DNA of 64,000 nucleotides from Chara braunii (Eukaryota > Streptophyta > Charophyceae > Charales > Characeae), in assembly GCA_003427395.1 (NCBI GenBank), contig BFEA01000054.1:459194-523193 (forward strand), written 5' to 3'. A program made the translations under genes and the position numbers. Shown here in pieces: positions 12,196 to 23,337 of this stretch. How positions within the stretch are numbered: position 1 is the stretch's first letter; every line of letters begins with the position of its first letter. The notes under the pieces were generated by a model. That model was not told where the DNA came from. It searched no databases and saw only the letters and a list, made by a program, of their open reading frames with translations.

Positions 12196-12717
12196 TTGTC
12201 AGTCCCGCCCATGCACTTTGCTGATCCAAAAAGGTTCTATCTGACCAATACCAATGACCCCACTGTCGCCAGCGTGGGTATACAAAAAAATGGTGTGCCG
12301 TCCAACCTTGACAAGCTTGGCCCAACACGCAAGCTAATGCTGACACCTCCACTACACCTTACAATGTTCACCAATACCAATAAAAAAAACACAGACCTCG
12401 ACTCTCATTGCGCCACCACAACCGTTCCACTGCACTCCACCCCTCATATGACATTGACGACGAGCCTCTCGACGCCCCCAAAACATAAGAACCTTTCCTC
12501 CACTCAGTGCCTCTCGACGAGCCACAATTTTTGTAGCATAATGTTACAAAACATTATGGTCGTCGACGCAGAAAAGATGGTCGTCGACGCAGAAAAGATT
12601 CAGCAGGATATCCCCACAAAGTGGAAAAAACAGCCTGTTGTAATTCGACCCGTCGATACCTCCACCAGCATAGCCTTGACGTCCGCCGTTGCTGCTCAGA
12701 TCCCACCACCAAATTAG
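12196..12717 (+). CDS. Unassigned open frame, probably not a gene
   Basis: An open frame of 173 codons rich in threonine, proline and serine with no recognisable domain. A perfect 21-bp tandem duplication encodes MVVDAEK twice (about 12555-12599). It lies between a TA microsatellite and repeat family X, and I see no promoter or homologous copy in the window. It could be a relic of a transposon accessory protein, but its length is within what chance allows in this composition. Confidence 0.15.
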   Translation: MSVPPMHFADPKRFYLTNTNDPTVASVGIQKNGVPSNLDKLGPTRKLMLTPPLHLTMFTNTNKKNTDLDSHCATTTVPLHSTPHMTLTTSLSTPPKHKNLSSTQCLSTSHNFCSIMLQNIMVVDAEKMVVDAEKIQQDIPTKWKKQPVVIRPVDTSTSIALTSAVAAQIPPPN

Positions 12718-13600
12718 TAAATTTTGGCTGTGGGTAAAATCCAGACCCAAAATACCACTCCCGACGTATTGTCTCGGTACAGCCCAATAACACTCAAGTG
12801 TGTTGTTACACATTTGCGGCATAGGGGCAGTTGGGGACAACTGCCTTTTTTATAGTGGTTGAGTGTTGGCTGTCACTCCAGCCCCAGGGAAAATCGCGGG
12901 CTCACAATGAGCCCTTGATCAAAGGTCAACTATGACCGCACGACAGCCACAACCTTAGTGGGCAATTTCTTTAACTCCCCCATGTTTCTTTTTTTCCCCT
13001 TTTTGCCTCAACCATCTCGGAATTTCATGAGACAATTGAGCTTTTGTCATTTTCAAATATAGTTTTCTTTTATTTTTCTGATAAGGGGTAGGAAAGATAC
13101 AACTCCTTTAAGTTTGACGTATCTAACACCTTTTACCAGGGCAAATACATCGGGGGAAAAACTGTACTTAACCTTTTCCCTTATAAGACCGTTAATTTTC
13201 GGACTCCCTTTAAAAACGGGACCATGATAGTTATCTCTGGAAGTTTTTGCCAAAGGCCGCACCTTGTAAGGACAAATGTCCTCACGGAAATGCAAAACAA
13301 ACAAACAAACAAACAAAAATAAAATAAAAACAAAAACTACCTCTAACCACAACACGTTTGATCCCTACCTCAGCCAGGTTCATGCTGTTAAAATCAACAA
13401 CCCTCCTTCTTTCTCTTTGCCTTCCTCTTAAAACGGGGAGGGAAGTTGGCAAGTTGGGAACTCCCCCGTTTTCTCTCTCTCCCTCCGAACCTCCAACTTT
13501 CCCCCTTCTCCCGCGTGCGCATTATAAGCCATTGGATCTACGATCCTGCTATCGACGTGAATACCCTTACAAGGGCACCTGCCCTGGTTTTTGCAAGTAA
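12712..13600. repeat. Dispersed repeat family X, copy 2
   Basis: Colinear with 1108-2230 over most of its length, starting at TTAGTAAATTTT and running through GCAGTTGGGGACAACTGCC, ATCGCGGGCTCACAATGAGC, TTTTCTGATAAGGGGT and AAAACGGGGAGGG. It is shorter than copy 1 by several deletions. It has no coding capacity. Confidence 0.7.
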
Positions 13601-14069
13601 CAGGAATGGGTTTTAATTCAGAAAGTTGACTCGAAGAATGGGGTGTGCCGTGTGAGTTATAGTCATTTTCGTATTGTGATCAACTGGGTTTTCAAAGAAA
13701 GAATGGGGTGTGTGTGAGTGAGCAGTTTCGAGGAACACAAGATTTTTCTTGATTGACATTATAGAGCCGACACAATTGCCGATCCACTTTTTGCCTTCGG
13801 TTGGTTTATAACTAAATAATTTTTTTTTTGGATTGTATGTTTGATGGGGGCGTGTACGTGCGCCAGGAGGCGACATCTGTCTCGGCCGACGTCAAAGTTG
13901 ACTTCGGATCCACGACTTGGAGTAGTCATGATTTCATTAGGAAAATATCGGGATCATGTGACACATAGTGTAAAAAGAAAAGCCGTGAGTTTTTTTTTTA
14001 TGCGCCCTGTTTTGTCGAGGGGTATCGCCGCAATTTGTTTTGAAAAAGGCGATTTTGGAAGGAGGTCGT
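13601..14069. other. Non-coding spacer
   Basis: No gene is seen. It contains two nearby versions of GAATGGGGTGTG at about 13638 and 13704 and leads directly into the 6-kb repeat. Confidence 0.4.
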
Positions 14070-14312
14070 TCCTACAGGCTTGGAATAGTGGCGATGCGAT
14101 TTTGGTGCGATAGGTCACGGTGTACGTACCACGACCGTGGGTTCGACCGGTAGGCCAAAAGTTTGGCCTTGACCGTGGGTTCAACCAGTAGGCCTAAAGT
14201 TCGGCCTTGGCAAGGTCGAACTTTTGGCCTACCGACCGAACCCACGGTCCCCGAACGTCCACCTATCGCACCAAAATCGCACTGGCACTATTCCAGGCCC
14301 GAGGACCGTACG
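14070..14312. repeat. Foldback at the left end of the large repeat, copy 1
   Basis: The left arm runs GGCTTGGAATAGTGGCGATG, GATTTTGGTGCGATAGGT and CCGTGGGTTCGACCGGTAGG. It is mirrored by CCTACCGACCGAACCCACGG, ACCTATCGCACCAAAATCG and GGCACTATTCCAGGCC. The centre carries further GGCC-rich palindromes. The equivalent in copy 2 is 23338-23577. Arm identity is high, so a hairpin is possible in RNA or single-stranded DNA. Confidence 0.8.
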
Positions 14313-14344
14313 GCATCCGTTTATATTGATATTCGCAGTAGGTT

Positions 14345-14428
14345 GTTTCAGCCTTGGGCCTAATATTGATGGTTATGGTATTGGACTTTCATGCAACAAT
14401 TTTGGAGATCGAGACTAGCAGGCGACGG
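14345..14428 (+). other. tRNA-like segment inside the large repeat
   Basis: GATGGTTATGGTATTGGACT resembles an A-box and D-arm region, CTTTCAT sits where an anticodon loop would lie, and GGAGATCGAGAC is B-box-like. It is repeated at about 23628-23695, and a degraded reverse-strand relative lies near 22325-22370. Stems are poor, so it is at most tRNA-derived. Confidence 0.35.
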
Positions 14429-17204
14429 TGCCGGAGCGCTGAAGTAGTTTGAAGGAAACGTAGGGGTAGAGTGTCCGACGAGACTATCCCCCTTGGTTTT
14501 ATTAACAACCCCGATCACGGGCCCGACTCGTGGGACCACAGAGGTGTCGGTGGCCCCTTCCCTTCCTCTCACCCTTCTCTATTTTTCTTTCTTTTATTTT
14601 TATTTTTATTTTTATTTTGGTCCTATTATTTTTTTTGGATATGGTACTGGTTCCGGTACCGGTGTCGAGCGCACGGTCCCCGCTGGGGGAACCTTCCCGG
14701 CCTCGTCACGCAGGACTGACATAATTCGCATGTCGCTTTATGAAAAGGGAAGCAGCGGAGCCGCTCCGACCGAGCGCGTCAGCTATACCTCCATCGAGTC
14801 CGTACGACAGGACAGGGTCACGCGAGGTACAACTTACCTCCACCCGTGGGAGTTGTCACCATCCCTTGGCTGGACGTATCCCCGCCGAGCTACAGAACCA
14901 CACGTGAACGCTTTTACTTGCAATCGCTGAGGTGGCCCAGCCGAGGGCGTTTCTCGTATGCTGTAGCTGAGGGGGTATGTGCGGTCCACGCCTACTAGCT
15001 CGGACCCGTACGCGAACTGTCACGCTGGGGCGCTGATCTCGCATGTGCGATTTCGCATCGGTTGACTAGGACATCCTAACTCAACCACACGATACGCAGA
15101 AAACCAACTTAAACAAACAAATAAGCCTTGTCCCTTTTTCATTTGTCCTGACCCATAACTCAGAAGACCAATGTGTCTGCGCGAGACCCACGCAGAGTTG
15201 CATAAAAAGAATGCAGGCATTAAGGGAAACATAACGCTCCGTCATGTGTACTCACTTGATCCGCTGTCATGGCGACGCTTCATGCATGACCCACATCCGT
15301 GCAACCTCTCATAGGTTTCGGGGTTGCGTACGACACTCAAGTTTCGAAAGCGAAATCTCGTGAAGGGTTCCTCCTTCACGATATTGCACGACTGAAGGAT
15401 AAGTCGTGCGGCCCTTGCGGCGCCCCTGTTTTTTAGGCAATGGGTGCCGATAAGCAAGAGGTGTAGGTCCGGCTCAAGGGGGAAACCGTTTTGCGCTGGA
15501 CCAGAGTCAAGGATGTCCTGGACAAGGACCTCGAATTTCAGGCTCAGGACCAACGTCCGACTAATAATTTAAAGAGCAAAACCCCTTTGAGACGACATTC
15601 GCTCGTCCCTCCTCTGAGGAAAGAAAATAAGAGTAGTCATGGGTTGGCGAGCAATTCGCCATACCCAAACTAAATCTCAGTCCGATAGAGGATCGAACGC
15701 TAATCCATGAGCTCAATTGCTTCTGCCTGCTTGCTAGATGCGTGAGGCAGGAGTAAAAAAAAAAATAAAAAAAAGGGGGAGTACCAGAGGAAATCGGGGA
15801 GAACCATTCTCACAGCCATAGTTGAACCTTGTTACTCACACTCTGCGCTCATTCATCCATATCGTTCTCAATCCAGATGCGAGCCCTCGCTCCATACATA
15901 TGTGCACACACTTGAACCCCAATGAAAATCTACATGCAGATGTCACAAAACGTGGTTAACCGCTTTGTTCCCAAGTTCATGTCCCACACACTCCTTTCCG
16001 ACCCCCACTCAGCAAAGGCATACCCGCCTGTACTGATTCACACAACTTTTGCATGACCATTCAAGAGAGGTTAAGAGAATATGAGTTTTATTCACACACA
16101 AATGTTCTTCACCTATTGGGTTACAAACATTTCGGTGTGGGTATCACGGTGAGTAGGGGTTGAGTCGCAAACTGACCATCTATCACTCTAATAGGAGAAG
16201 TTGATTAAACTCACTTCGAAGAACACCCGCAGGTAGCAATGACCTGCGTCACAAAATCAAAGCAGGCATCGTCTGTCGAGTCAACGGAATTTAACTCCGT
16301 ATCACACTCTAAGCTACTTAGTAGTAGCGTCCGCCATCTGGTATCGATATGAATATCCCGAAAATTTCGGCAGTACTTCCTTTAGGGAAGTGTGTTTGAA
16401 TAATATTTACTATATTAAATTTCATAAGAAAAACTTGTGACTATGAAAAATGCCTGAAAATAAACAAACTCTTTGGTTTTAGTAGAGATTTCGACAGCAC
16501 CTCCTTTAGAAAGAAAAGCTTTCAAAATTCCTACTGACCCCAATGACTAAACTATATCCTATCCTAGCTGACATCTGACTCTTGACTAACTTTGAGTATT
16601 TAGCAGAAATTTCGACAGCATCTCCCTTAAGAAAAAAAGGCTCCCAAAACTTCTACTAACTCAGAGGCTAGCCAAAATCCTACTAAAACAATCATACATG
16701 AAAAGACAAATGCGAAGACAAAGTTGAACATTTATCTGCCTATTCGCTCAAGCACAAAGGCAAGCATTAACATACAACCTTATAATGCAAAAGACAAACA
16801 GAGCTTGAGCAAAAAGACAAAGTATTGTCAACAAGCATGTCATGACCATATCGCATTCAGCCAATTCAAAACAAACGTCTATTCATCCAAAGTTTTCATC
16901 TCTCGCTTGTCCTGATAAAAAGAAATATCAGTCTTGTATCTTACTTAGTTGATTAACTTTCCAAGTTGTTCTCAGTCAACCCCATGCAATCACTAACGCA
17001 CTTAGGTTGAATTATTCTCACAATCATCTTAAATTTTCATCTCTCGCTTGTCCTGATCACAAAAAATATTAGTTTTGTATCTTACTTAGTTGATTAACTT
17101 TCCAAGTTGTTCTCAGTCAACCCCATGCAATCACTAACACACTTAGGCTGGACTATTCTCACAATGAGAAAAGTTAGACATTTCTCAACAAACAAATCAG
17201 ACTG

Positions 17205-17835
17205 GCTTAGCAAAGCGACCGGATCGGTTAGGAGGACCTCATCTCCAGCGTCATTTCAATGTATTAGGCAACAAGCAAAGTGACCGGATTAGTCAGGAGG
17301 ACCTCATCTCTAGCCCCATTTCAATGTCTTAGGCAAACAACAAAGCGACCGGATCAGTCAGAAGGACCGAATCTCCAGTCTCATTTCAATGTCTTAAGCA
17401 AATAGCAAAGCGACCGGATCAGTCCGTAGGACCTCATCTCCAACCTTATTTCAATGTCTTAGGCCAACAACAAAGCGCAAGAGAACCTCATCTCCAGTCC
17501 CATTTCAACGTCTTAAGCAAACAGCAAGGCGGCATGATCAGTCAGGAGGACCTCATCTCCAATTCAATTTCAATGTCTTAGGCAAACAACAAAGCGTCCG
17601 GAACAGTCAGGAGGACCTCATCTCCTGCCCCATTTCAATGTCTTAGGCAAACAGCAAAACGACAAGATCAGTCAAAAGGTTTTGATCTCCAGTCTCATTT
17701 CAATGTGTTAGGCAAACAACGAAGCAACCGGATCAGTCAGGAGGACCTCATCTCCAGCCCCATTTCAATATCTTAGGCAAACAACAAAGCGACCGGATCA
17801 GTCAGAAGGACCTCATCTCTAGTCTTATTTGAGAT
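17205..17835. repeat. 65-bp satellite array inside the large repeat, copy 1
   Basis: About ten units of 65 bp. Each contains CAAAGCGACCGGATCAGTCA, GGACCTCATCTCCAG and CCATTTCAATGTCTTAGGC. GACCGGAT anchors at 17282, 17347 and 17412 show the exact period. The array in copy 2 is 26335-26912. Units are contiguous without unique spacers, so this is not a CRISPR. Confidence 0.92.
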
Positions 17836-20560
17836 CACCACATGCAAAGTCATGACTTTTACCACAGACAGATGATTTGGACATTCATAGTAGATTCCCC
17901 TTCTGATTCAGTTCAAGTCGTGGAAAAGAAAACAAAACATATACACAAGTCAAAGTCAAACAGACCAAACGTCAAGTTTGTATAGATATGGGTTTATTGG
18001 GATTCTAATAGTATAGTGTCGGCCCACCTCTGATTTCCCTGCCTCCAGAGTCTTGCCTGGCCTCCGGCAGAGCTCCCACAATCGGTGGGTCAACCTCCCA
18101 CAAAGACCTTGATGCGGTCCTACGGGTTGCAATCCCGCCTGCCGCCTTCCTCTCCAAACATAGACTGGTCTGAGAGAAAGAAGGATCGAAGAAGAAAGAC
18201 TAGACGCTCGAGATACGTGAAGGGGCCAACTCAACTCACATGAGAGAGTCTTGGTGCGTTCTGATCTTGAGGGTCCCGCAATGGAAGCTAAAATTCACAA
18301 TAAGATGATCAAATCGAAGTCGAGACGCAGAGCAACAACCTCTTGACGGTCCTCCAAGTTAAAGCAACAATCCTCTTGTGCAACCTGACAATCCTCTGAA
18401 GCCACACCCCCTTACCTCTGACCAATCTTTAGCTGTGCACCTCCCTGTGTTCTATTCGAACGTGTGTGTACGAGCAACAACACACAACAACAATGCGCAT
18501 TAGACAAGGCTTATTAATAAGGCACAGTGAAACTCAACGTGCACAACATAGCCACAATAGCTACACAACGTATCTCAACGTAATTGTTTACTGTGCAAGT
18601 TGTGCGGAAAGTACAAATACACAAATGTACTTTGTCTAGCGGCGGGAATGCACAAGGTTTTTCGATGGCAGACCAAACCACAAACTTCAATCGCTAACGA
18701 GTGCTTACTGCTGTCACTGCAACCCATTCAATCAAGGAAAAACCCTTAGTCTGTCAATCCTTGCTATGTGTGACGTTTGTCGAGATCAGGAGTAGTCTTT
18801 ATGACGCACCGCTGTAAGGGAAGATCCAATTTTGCCAATGGAACAACCTAATCGCCCCTCCAATTGAGAATTGTTGTATTCTCCCTCTCTTCCTCTTAAA
18901 AGAATATGTAGACTATCACCCCACAATCTGCGCTGTCGAGAATTGACTAACAACCCCCTTACTGATGCTCAAGACACGTTCGTAGTCACAGCGTGATTTA
19001 GCGGCAGGTCACATACCAGTCAAAGCCCAGTATTTATTGGGTGTTCTTGAGGCTCAACAAGTGATAATGAGCTAGGTGTTTGAGCTGCATCTATTCTGAA
19101 CTTGAAAACCCACCAGGCTTCCTCCAACTGCCTCCTTCGGTGTAGAACTTAATCCTGTCGGACACTTTGATCAGAACGACAGTTGTACCAGCGCTTGTCA
19201 TATCACCTCCCTCTGCGAACACTTTACCACAAGTCAAGGCCAGGTATACTTTTCCTCCCACTTAGCGCAGTTCAACCCAGCTATATTGTCTCCTTGCTTT
19301 CAAATCATTTCTATCCTTCAGACCCTCGCTACTCTCCCTTCCTTTTTCCCTTCTTGATGCTTTATCTCAACTTCCTTCTTTCTCACTAGAATTTCCTACT
19401 TTTCTTCGAGCCTCTTCGTTTTCTCAGTACATCCTACCGGACTCAGGCGGAGACGAAGGAAAATAATCATGAGTCACGAATACCACAGGTGAGCGTCGGG
19501 GAAATTTGCATGCGTTCACAGGGAAGGACACGTGAAGAACACAAAACAGAAAAACACGTTCCCACTAACCTTACTCCTACTCACCGTATGTGCAAATCAA
19601 GAATGAATCTTCCACTAGAATATGGGAAGTCACATTTGGCATAACTTGGTTCGTTTAACCACGACTATATTGTAGAGGGGGTATTCTCACTCACGTTGCA
19701 ACACCCGACTACCATGACACATAGGATCCCCCACGGTTGGAAAGACAGCGATGGCGACGAAGTACAATAATCGGGACAAAGCAGCATGACGATCACGACG
19801 ATAAGGAATTTGACCACTACCATAAAATCTTCCTCGTACTTCTCTTCACTTAATAGCTGTGCTTTTTACATACGTGCACCTGGTCACAATGGTGGAAAGG
19901 TTCAAACGGACAAAAGGAGAAATTTAAAAGATTTTATCCCCTTCTCTCAACTTCCCCTCTAACCACATAAACAACCACTGCGTGAGTGTCCTTCGACCTC
20001 CTCCACGTAAGTCCATTCGATATTGACTCCACTCTTCTCTCATATCCTCTACTTTCTCCTACCCTCTCCGCGTTACCTTTCTCCTCCCTTGACCCTTAAT
20101 GAACCTGGTCAGAGGCTTGGTCAGGCAAACGCGAAGGCAGGGCAATACAAACGAATCAAGTAGTGTGACGACCAGTAGATCAGGATGATAAGTACTAAAT
20201 TCACAACCAGTTCGAGGGGATAGCAATACAGACGTTAGTTGAATACGACGACAAAGACGAGCACCGAGACGAAGAATGCCACTGCTAAGCCTAGAAGGAG
20301 ACTGTGGGGTTAGTTCAATACCATTTCGAACATGACGAGGGGGATTACGGGCGCAGTGAAGGGCTTCACTCTACTTACCAAAACTGCAAAATGACAGTGC
20401 ATCTTCCGCTGGAACATGGGCAGCTACTTCGTCATAGCGAGTGCGACCACTTGTCAACCTCGGTGCAATGACGAATGCCTGGTCAGATGCACTACTCTGA
20501 AAAAGTACAAATTAAGGATGAATCTTTCGCTGGAACATGGTTAGATACATCCCATGTTCC

Positions 20561-21195
20561 ACATTTCCTCGAAGGCACAGCTCCTGTTCTTAGTACCGGT
20601 CGACACATCAACCGCATCAGAAATCTGTCGTGCCTTTTAGATTAAGAGAGCCTCAAAATTCCAAGTCGGCATCGATCTTCGACAAAATTTGTTAACAAAC
20701 GACCGAAAAATGTCGACCTCCGACCCTGGCCATATCCATCTCTCTCATTATTGCTGCGTAACCTCTTTTTCTTCCACCTCCCTTTTTACTTACCCACTAC
20801 CAAAACTAACACCACTTATTGAACTCGCAATTCATTACAACCTCCACCTAACACTCCGTTTTGCTTGTATCTCCCGAGACATAAGCGAGATAGGCTTCAT
20901 TCCCTCTCTTCATTCTCTTCCTCCTGATACCTTTTTTCTCTTCTAGTTGCTATCCTAGTAATCCCCCACTCGATCTCACCTCGGATTCGAAGTCGCCCAC
21001 CTCGAAAACCTCTACCTCACTTCTCTCCCGCCCGATTTCCTTCAAGAATGGGCAATTCACTTCCTTCCTTCGTACTTCTTCCCCATCGCCTTCGTATTCT
21101 TCATTTTCTCCTCCCTCCCTCGTTGTCGTTAACTTTCCTTCCTAGCGCAGTACCAGCGGGCTAAGGGCAAAATGACTCCTCTTACTCGAAGGAAC
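20561..21195. other. Non-coding pyrimidine-rich stretch
   Basis: No recognisable gene. An 85-codon open frame at 20689-20946 lies in CT-rich sequence and looks compositional. Confidence 0.4.
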
Positions 21196-21420
21196 TTTGA
21201 AAGAAACTTGCTACCACTAATCCAACTAGTCTTTTGCCCCTATGCCGAAGCCCAACGAAGGATTTGCATGTCGGCCTGCTGAGCTACTTCGGAGGGAACC
21301 AACCACTGTACGGTCCGATAGTCTTTCGCCCCCATGCCGAAGTCTGACGGATGATTTGATCATCAACCTGCTTGTGCGCGACTTCAAAGGGAACCAATTG
21401 CTCTATGGTTCTGTACACCA
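21196..21420 (-). rRNA. Tandem fragments derived from nuclear 26S rRNA
   Basis: On the minus strand the sequence resembles the eukaryotic large-subunit rRNA stretch that runs from CAAATC through CGAAAGACTA to GGTTCCCTCCGAAGT. The plus strand at 21296-21345 reads ACTTCGGAGGGAACCA and then AGTCTTTCGCCCC. Parts of this block recur about 2.4 times in tandem: unit starts lie near 21196, 21296 and 21381, and AGTCTTT anchors lie at 21228 and 21320. It is degenerate, so not a working rRNA. Confidence 0.65.
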
Positions 21421-22662
21421 CACAGAGCACACTCACACTACGACCTTTTGGGCTTAGCTCCGGATGAAATTGCAATCAGATGCATCCGGAAAAGTCCCAG
21501 GGTGAGCACGGCCCGTATGTTAGCTTCGTTGTGAATTCTTGCGAGGGTACCGGCTGCGCCCTACCCAAGCATAACTTACCACCTTTTGGGTGCCAATGGG
21601 CAGGCTCACACTTAAGCCTTCCTGATAGTAGATCGTGGCTGGCGGACCGTGCATCTGTAGGTGGTCTTTGCCAGGTCTTTTCAGCCTCATAGGCCCTAAA
21701 CCCACCGGCACAAATGCACGTTAGCCCAGTCGATCTATGTTTTAAGATGGGTAGGTTAGAGGAATTTCGTCAGCACCCGCACATGCGAAAGCCCGAATGG
21801 ACCCGCTCAAGAAGGCTCGTGCTCAAGGTCATCAACTGTCGTGACGGCCATCCGTGAGGGGGGGCTTCAGTCGCTCCCTACTGCAATGTCGGTGATAATA
21901 GCCGGTGCTCGCAGACACCCCACACCCAGTCAAGATGGTGGTGACGTAGTCGCCGTCTACCTTCACCAAAATGTGGATACACGACTTTCCTACGTCCACT
22001 TCTTGCTTGATAATTTCCTAGCACTCTTTAACTCTCTTCCAAAAGTTGTTTTCATCCGCCCTCGCGGTACTTCTTTGTTGTTGGTTCTGGAGCCAATTTC
22101 TGGCCTGGTCAACGGAAAAATGGAGGGGGGGGGGGGAAATCAACAAATTAAAAATAGTAGAATTGAAGACGACGAGGACCTGCCAATGCCCTCTTGGTCT
22201 TGTCAGTCGAACCCAGGCTTGGGCCCGTTCGACAAAACCAAAGGGGATAGTCTCTTAAGATCCTCAACCCCTCAGTCTCTGTTGGTCGTGCTCCTTTGCT
22301 CCATCGCCGCTTGCTGACCTCGAACCCCAAACCTGTCGCCTGAAAGTCCAGTATCGTAACCAGTAGGGCTAAGCCAAAGTCTGATTTAGGTAGGCGCGAA
22401 CCTGCATATGTATACTCTCGGGACCGTAATTGGTCCTATCCATGCAAACCAAGCCTTTGCCTTGGCCTACTGGCCAACCCCCTGGCCGTCTGAAGATAAC
22501 TCTCCTGCCTAGGTTTGTGGTTGGCTGGTACCCTGGCCGTCTGGCACACCATTTGCATTGCTGAAGCTTTTGGCTTCCCTCATGCTAAGCCTAAGAAGGT
22601 CGTGCCTCAAGCATAATTTTCCTGCGCATGTGCAAAGTAAGATTTTTATTTTCCTTACGATA
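21421..22662. other. Gene-free spacer between the two large repeats
   Basis: Includes a G run near 22125-22137 and a degraded reverse-strand relative of the tRNA-like part of the large repeat. The block AAAACCAAAGGGGATAGTCT near 22235 matches the reverse complement of about 14480-14500. A 158-codon open frame at 21841-22317 has no recognisable domain. Confidence 0.4.
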
Positions 22663-23337
22663 AGCCCCTGCCAGAGGCCGGGCGGGTTTGCGGAGTAAAA
22701 CTCGCTTCTATAAAATAAAAGAAAAATATAACCAAATTGAAAACTATGGAGAAGGTAACTGGACCCTAGTATGGTCTTGACGCCTTCTACCTACCTACTA
22801 CCGTTGATGGCTAAACGACCTCCTTACAGTGCAACACAATAATGCGTGCCCCATACACTCTCTAATTCCCCATATTCGACTCGGAGTCTCGCCAACAGCG
22901 AGGTTGCCGGGGTGAGCGTCATGACGGGATTTGCCCCATCAACGCATTATGTTGATCAAGGACACACCTAGTGCGACCTTTAAAAAGGACGACAAATATC
23001 CTTATAAGGGTGTCCTTTTAAAGGTCGCACTTGGTGTGTCCTTGATCAACATAATGCGTTGATGGGGCAAATCCCGTCAGGACGCTCACCTCGGCAACCT
23101 CGCTGTTGGTGAGACTTCGAGTCGGATACGGGGAATTAGAAAGTGTATGGGGCACACATTATTATGTTGCACTGTAAGGAGGTCGTTTAGCCATCATCAG
23201 TAGTAGGTAGGTAGAAGGCGTCAATACCATACTAGGGTCTAGTTACCTTCTCCATAGTTTTCAATTTGGTTATATTTTTCTTTTATTTTATAGAAGCAAG
23301 CTTTACTCCGCAAACCCGCCCGGCCTCTGGCAGGGGT
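22663..23337. repeat. Long foldback (inverted repeat) element
   Basis: Two arms of about 320 bp (about 22663-22985 and 23010-23337) are near-perfect reverse complements around a spacer of about 25 bp. Matching pairs include CCCCTGCCAGAGGCCGGGCG with CGCCCGGCCTCTGGCAGGGG, CCATCAACGCATTATGTTGA with TCAACATAATGCGTTGATGG, and AAAGGTCGCACTTGGTGTGT near the centre. It has no coding frame. It ends exactly where copy 2 of the large repeat begins. I saw no clear target duplication. A transcript would form a long double-stranded hairpin. Confidence 0.9.

Larger units (their letters stand above)
14070..20560. repeat. Large repeat of about 6 kb, copy 1
   Basis: Nearly colinear with 23338-29382, with roughly nine identical bases in ten where I compared them. 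It opens with a foldback of about 240 bp (14070-14312). Then come a tRNA-like block, a region ending with TAGCAGAAATTTCGACAGCA-type units, a 65-bp satellite (17205-17835), and a non-coding right part. CTTCC(A/G)CTAGAA-type units recur near 19605, 20400 and 20515. There are no credible coding frames. The left boundary is sharp at TCCTACAGGCTTGG, matching TCCTGTAGGCTCGG in copy 2. It could be a giant LTR, a non-autonomous element, or a segmental duplication. Confidence 0.75.

Noticed and set aside
17205-17835. Regular 65-bp repeats as a possible CRISPR array
   Set aside because: The whole 65-bp unit repeats without unique spacers, there are no cas genes, and the context is eukaryotic.
21841-22317. 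158-codon open frame as a gene
   Set aside because: It crosses a G-run and repeat-derived sequence and has no domain-like pattern.
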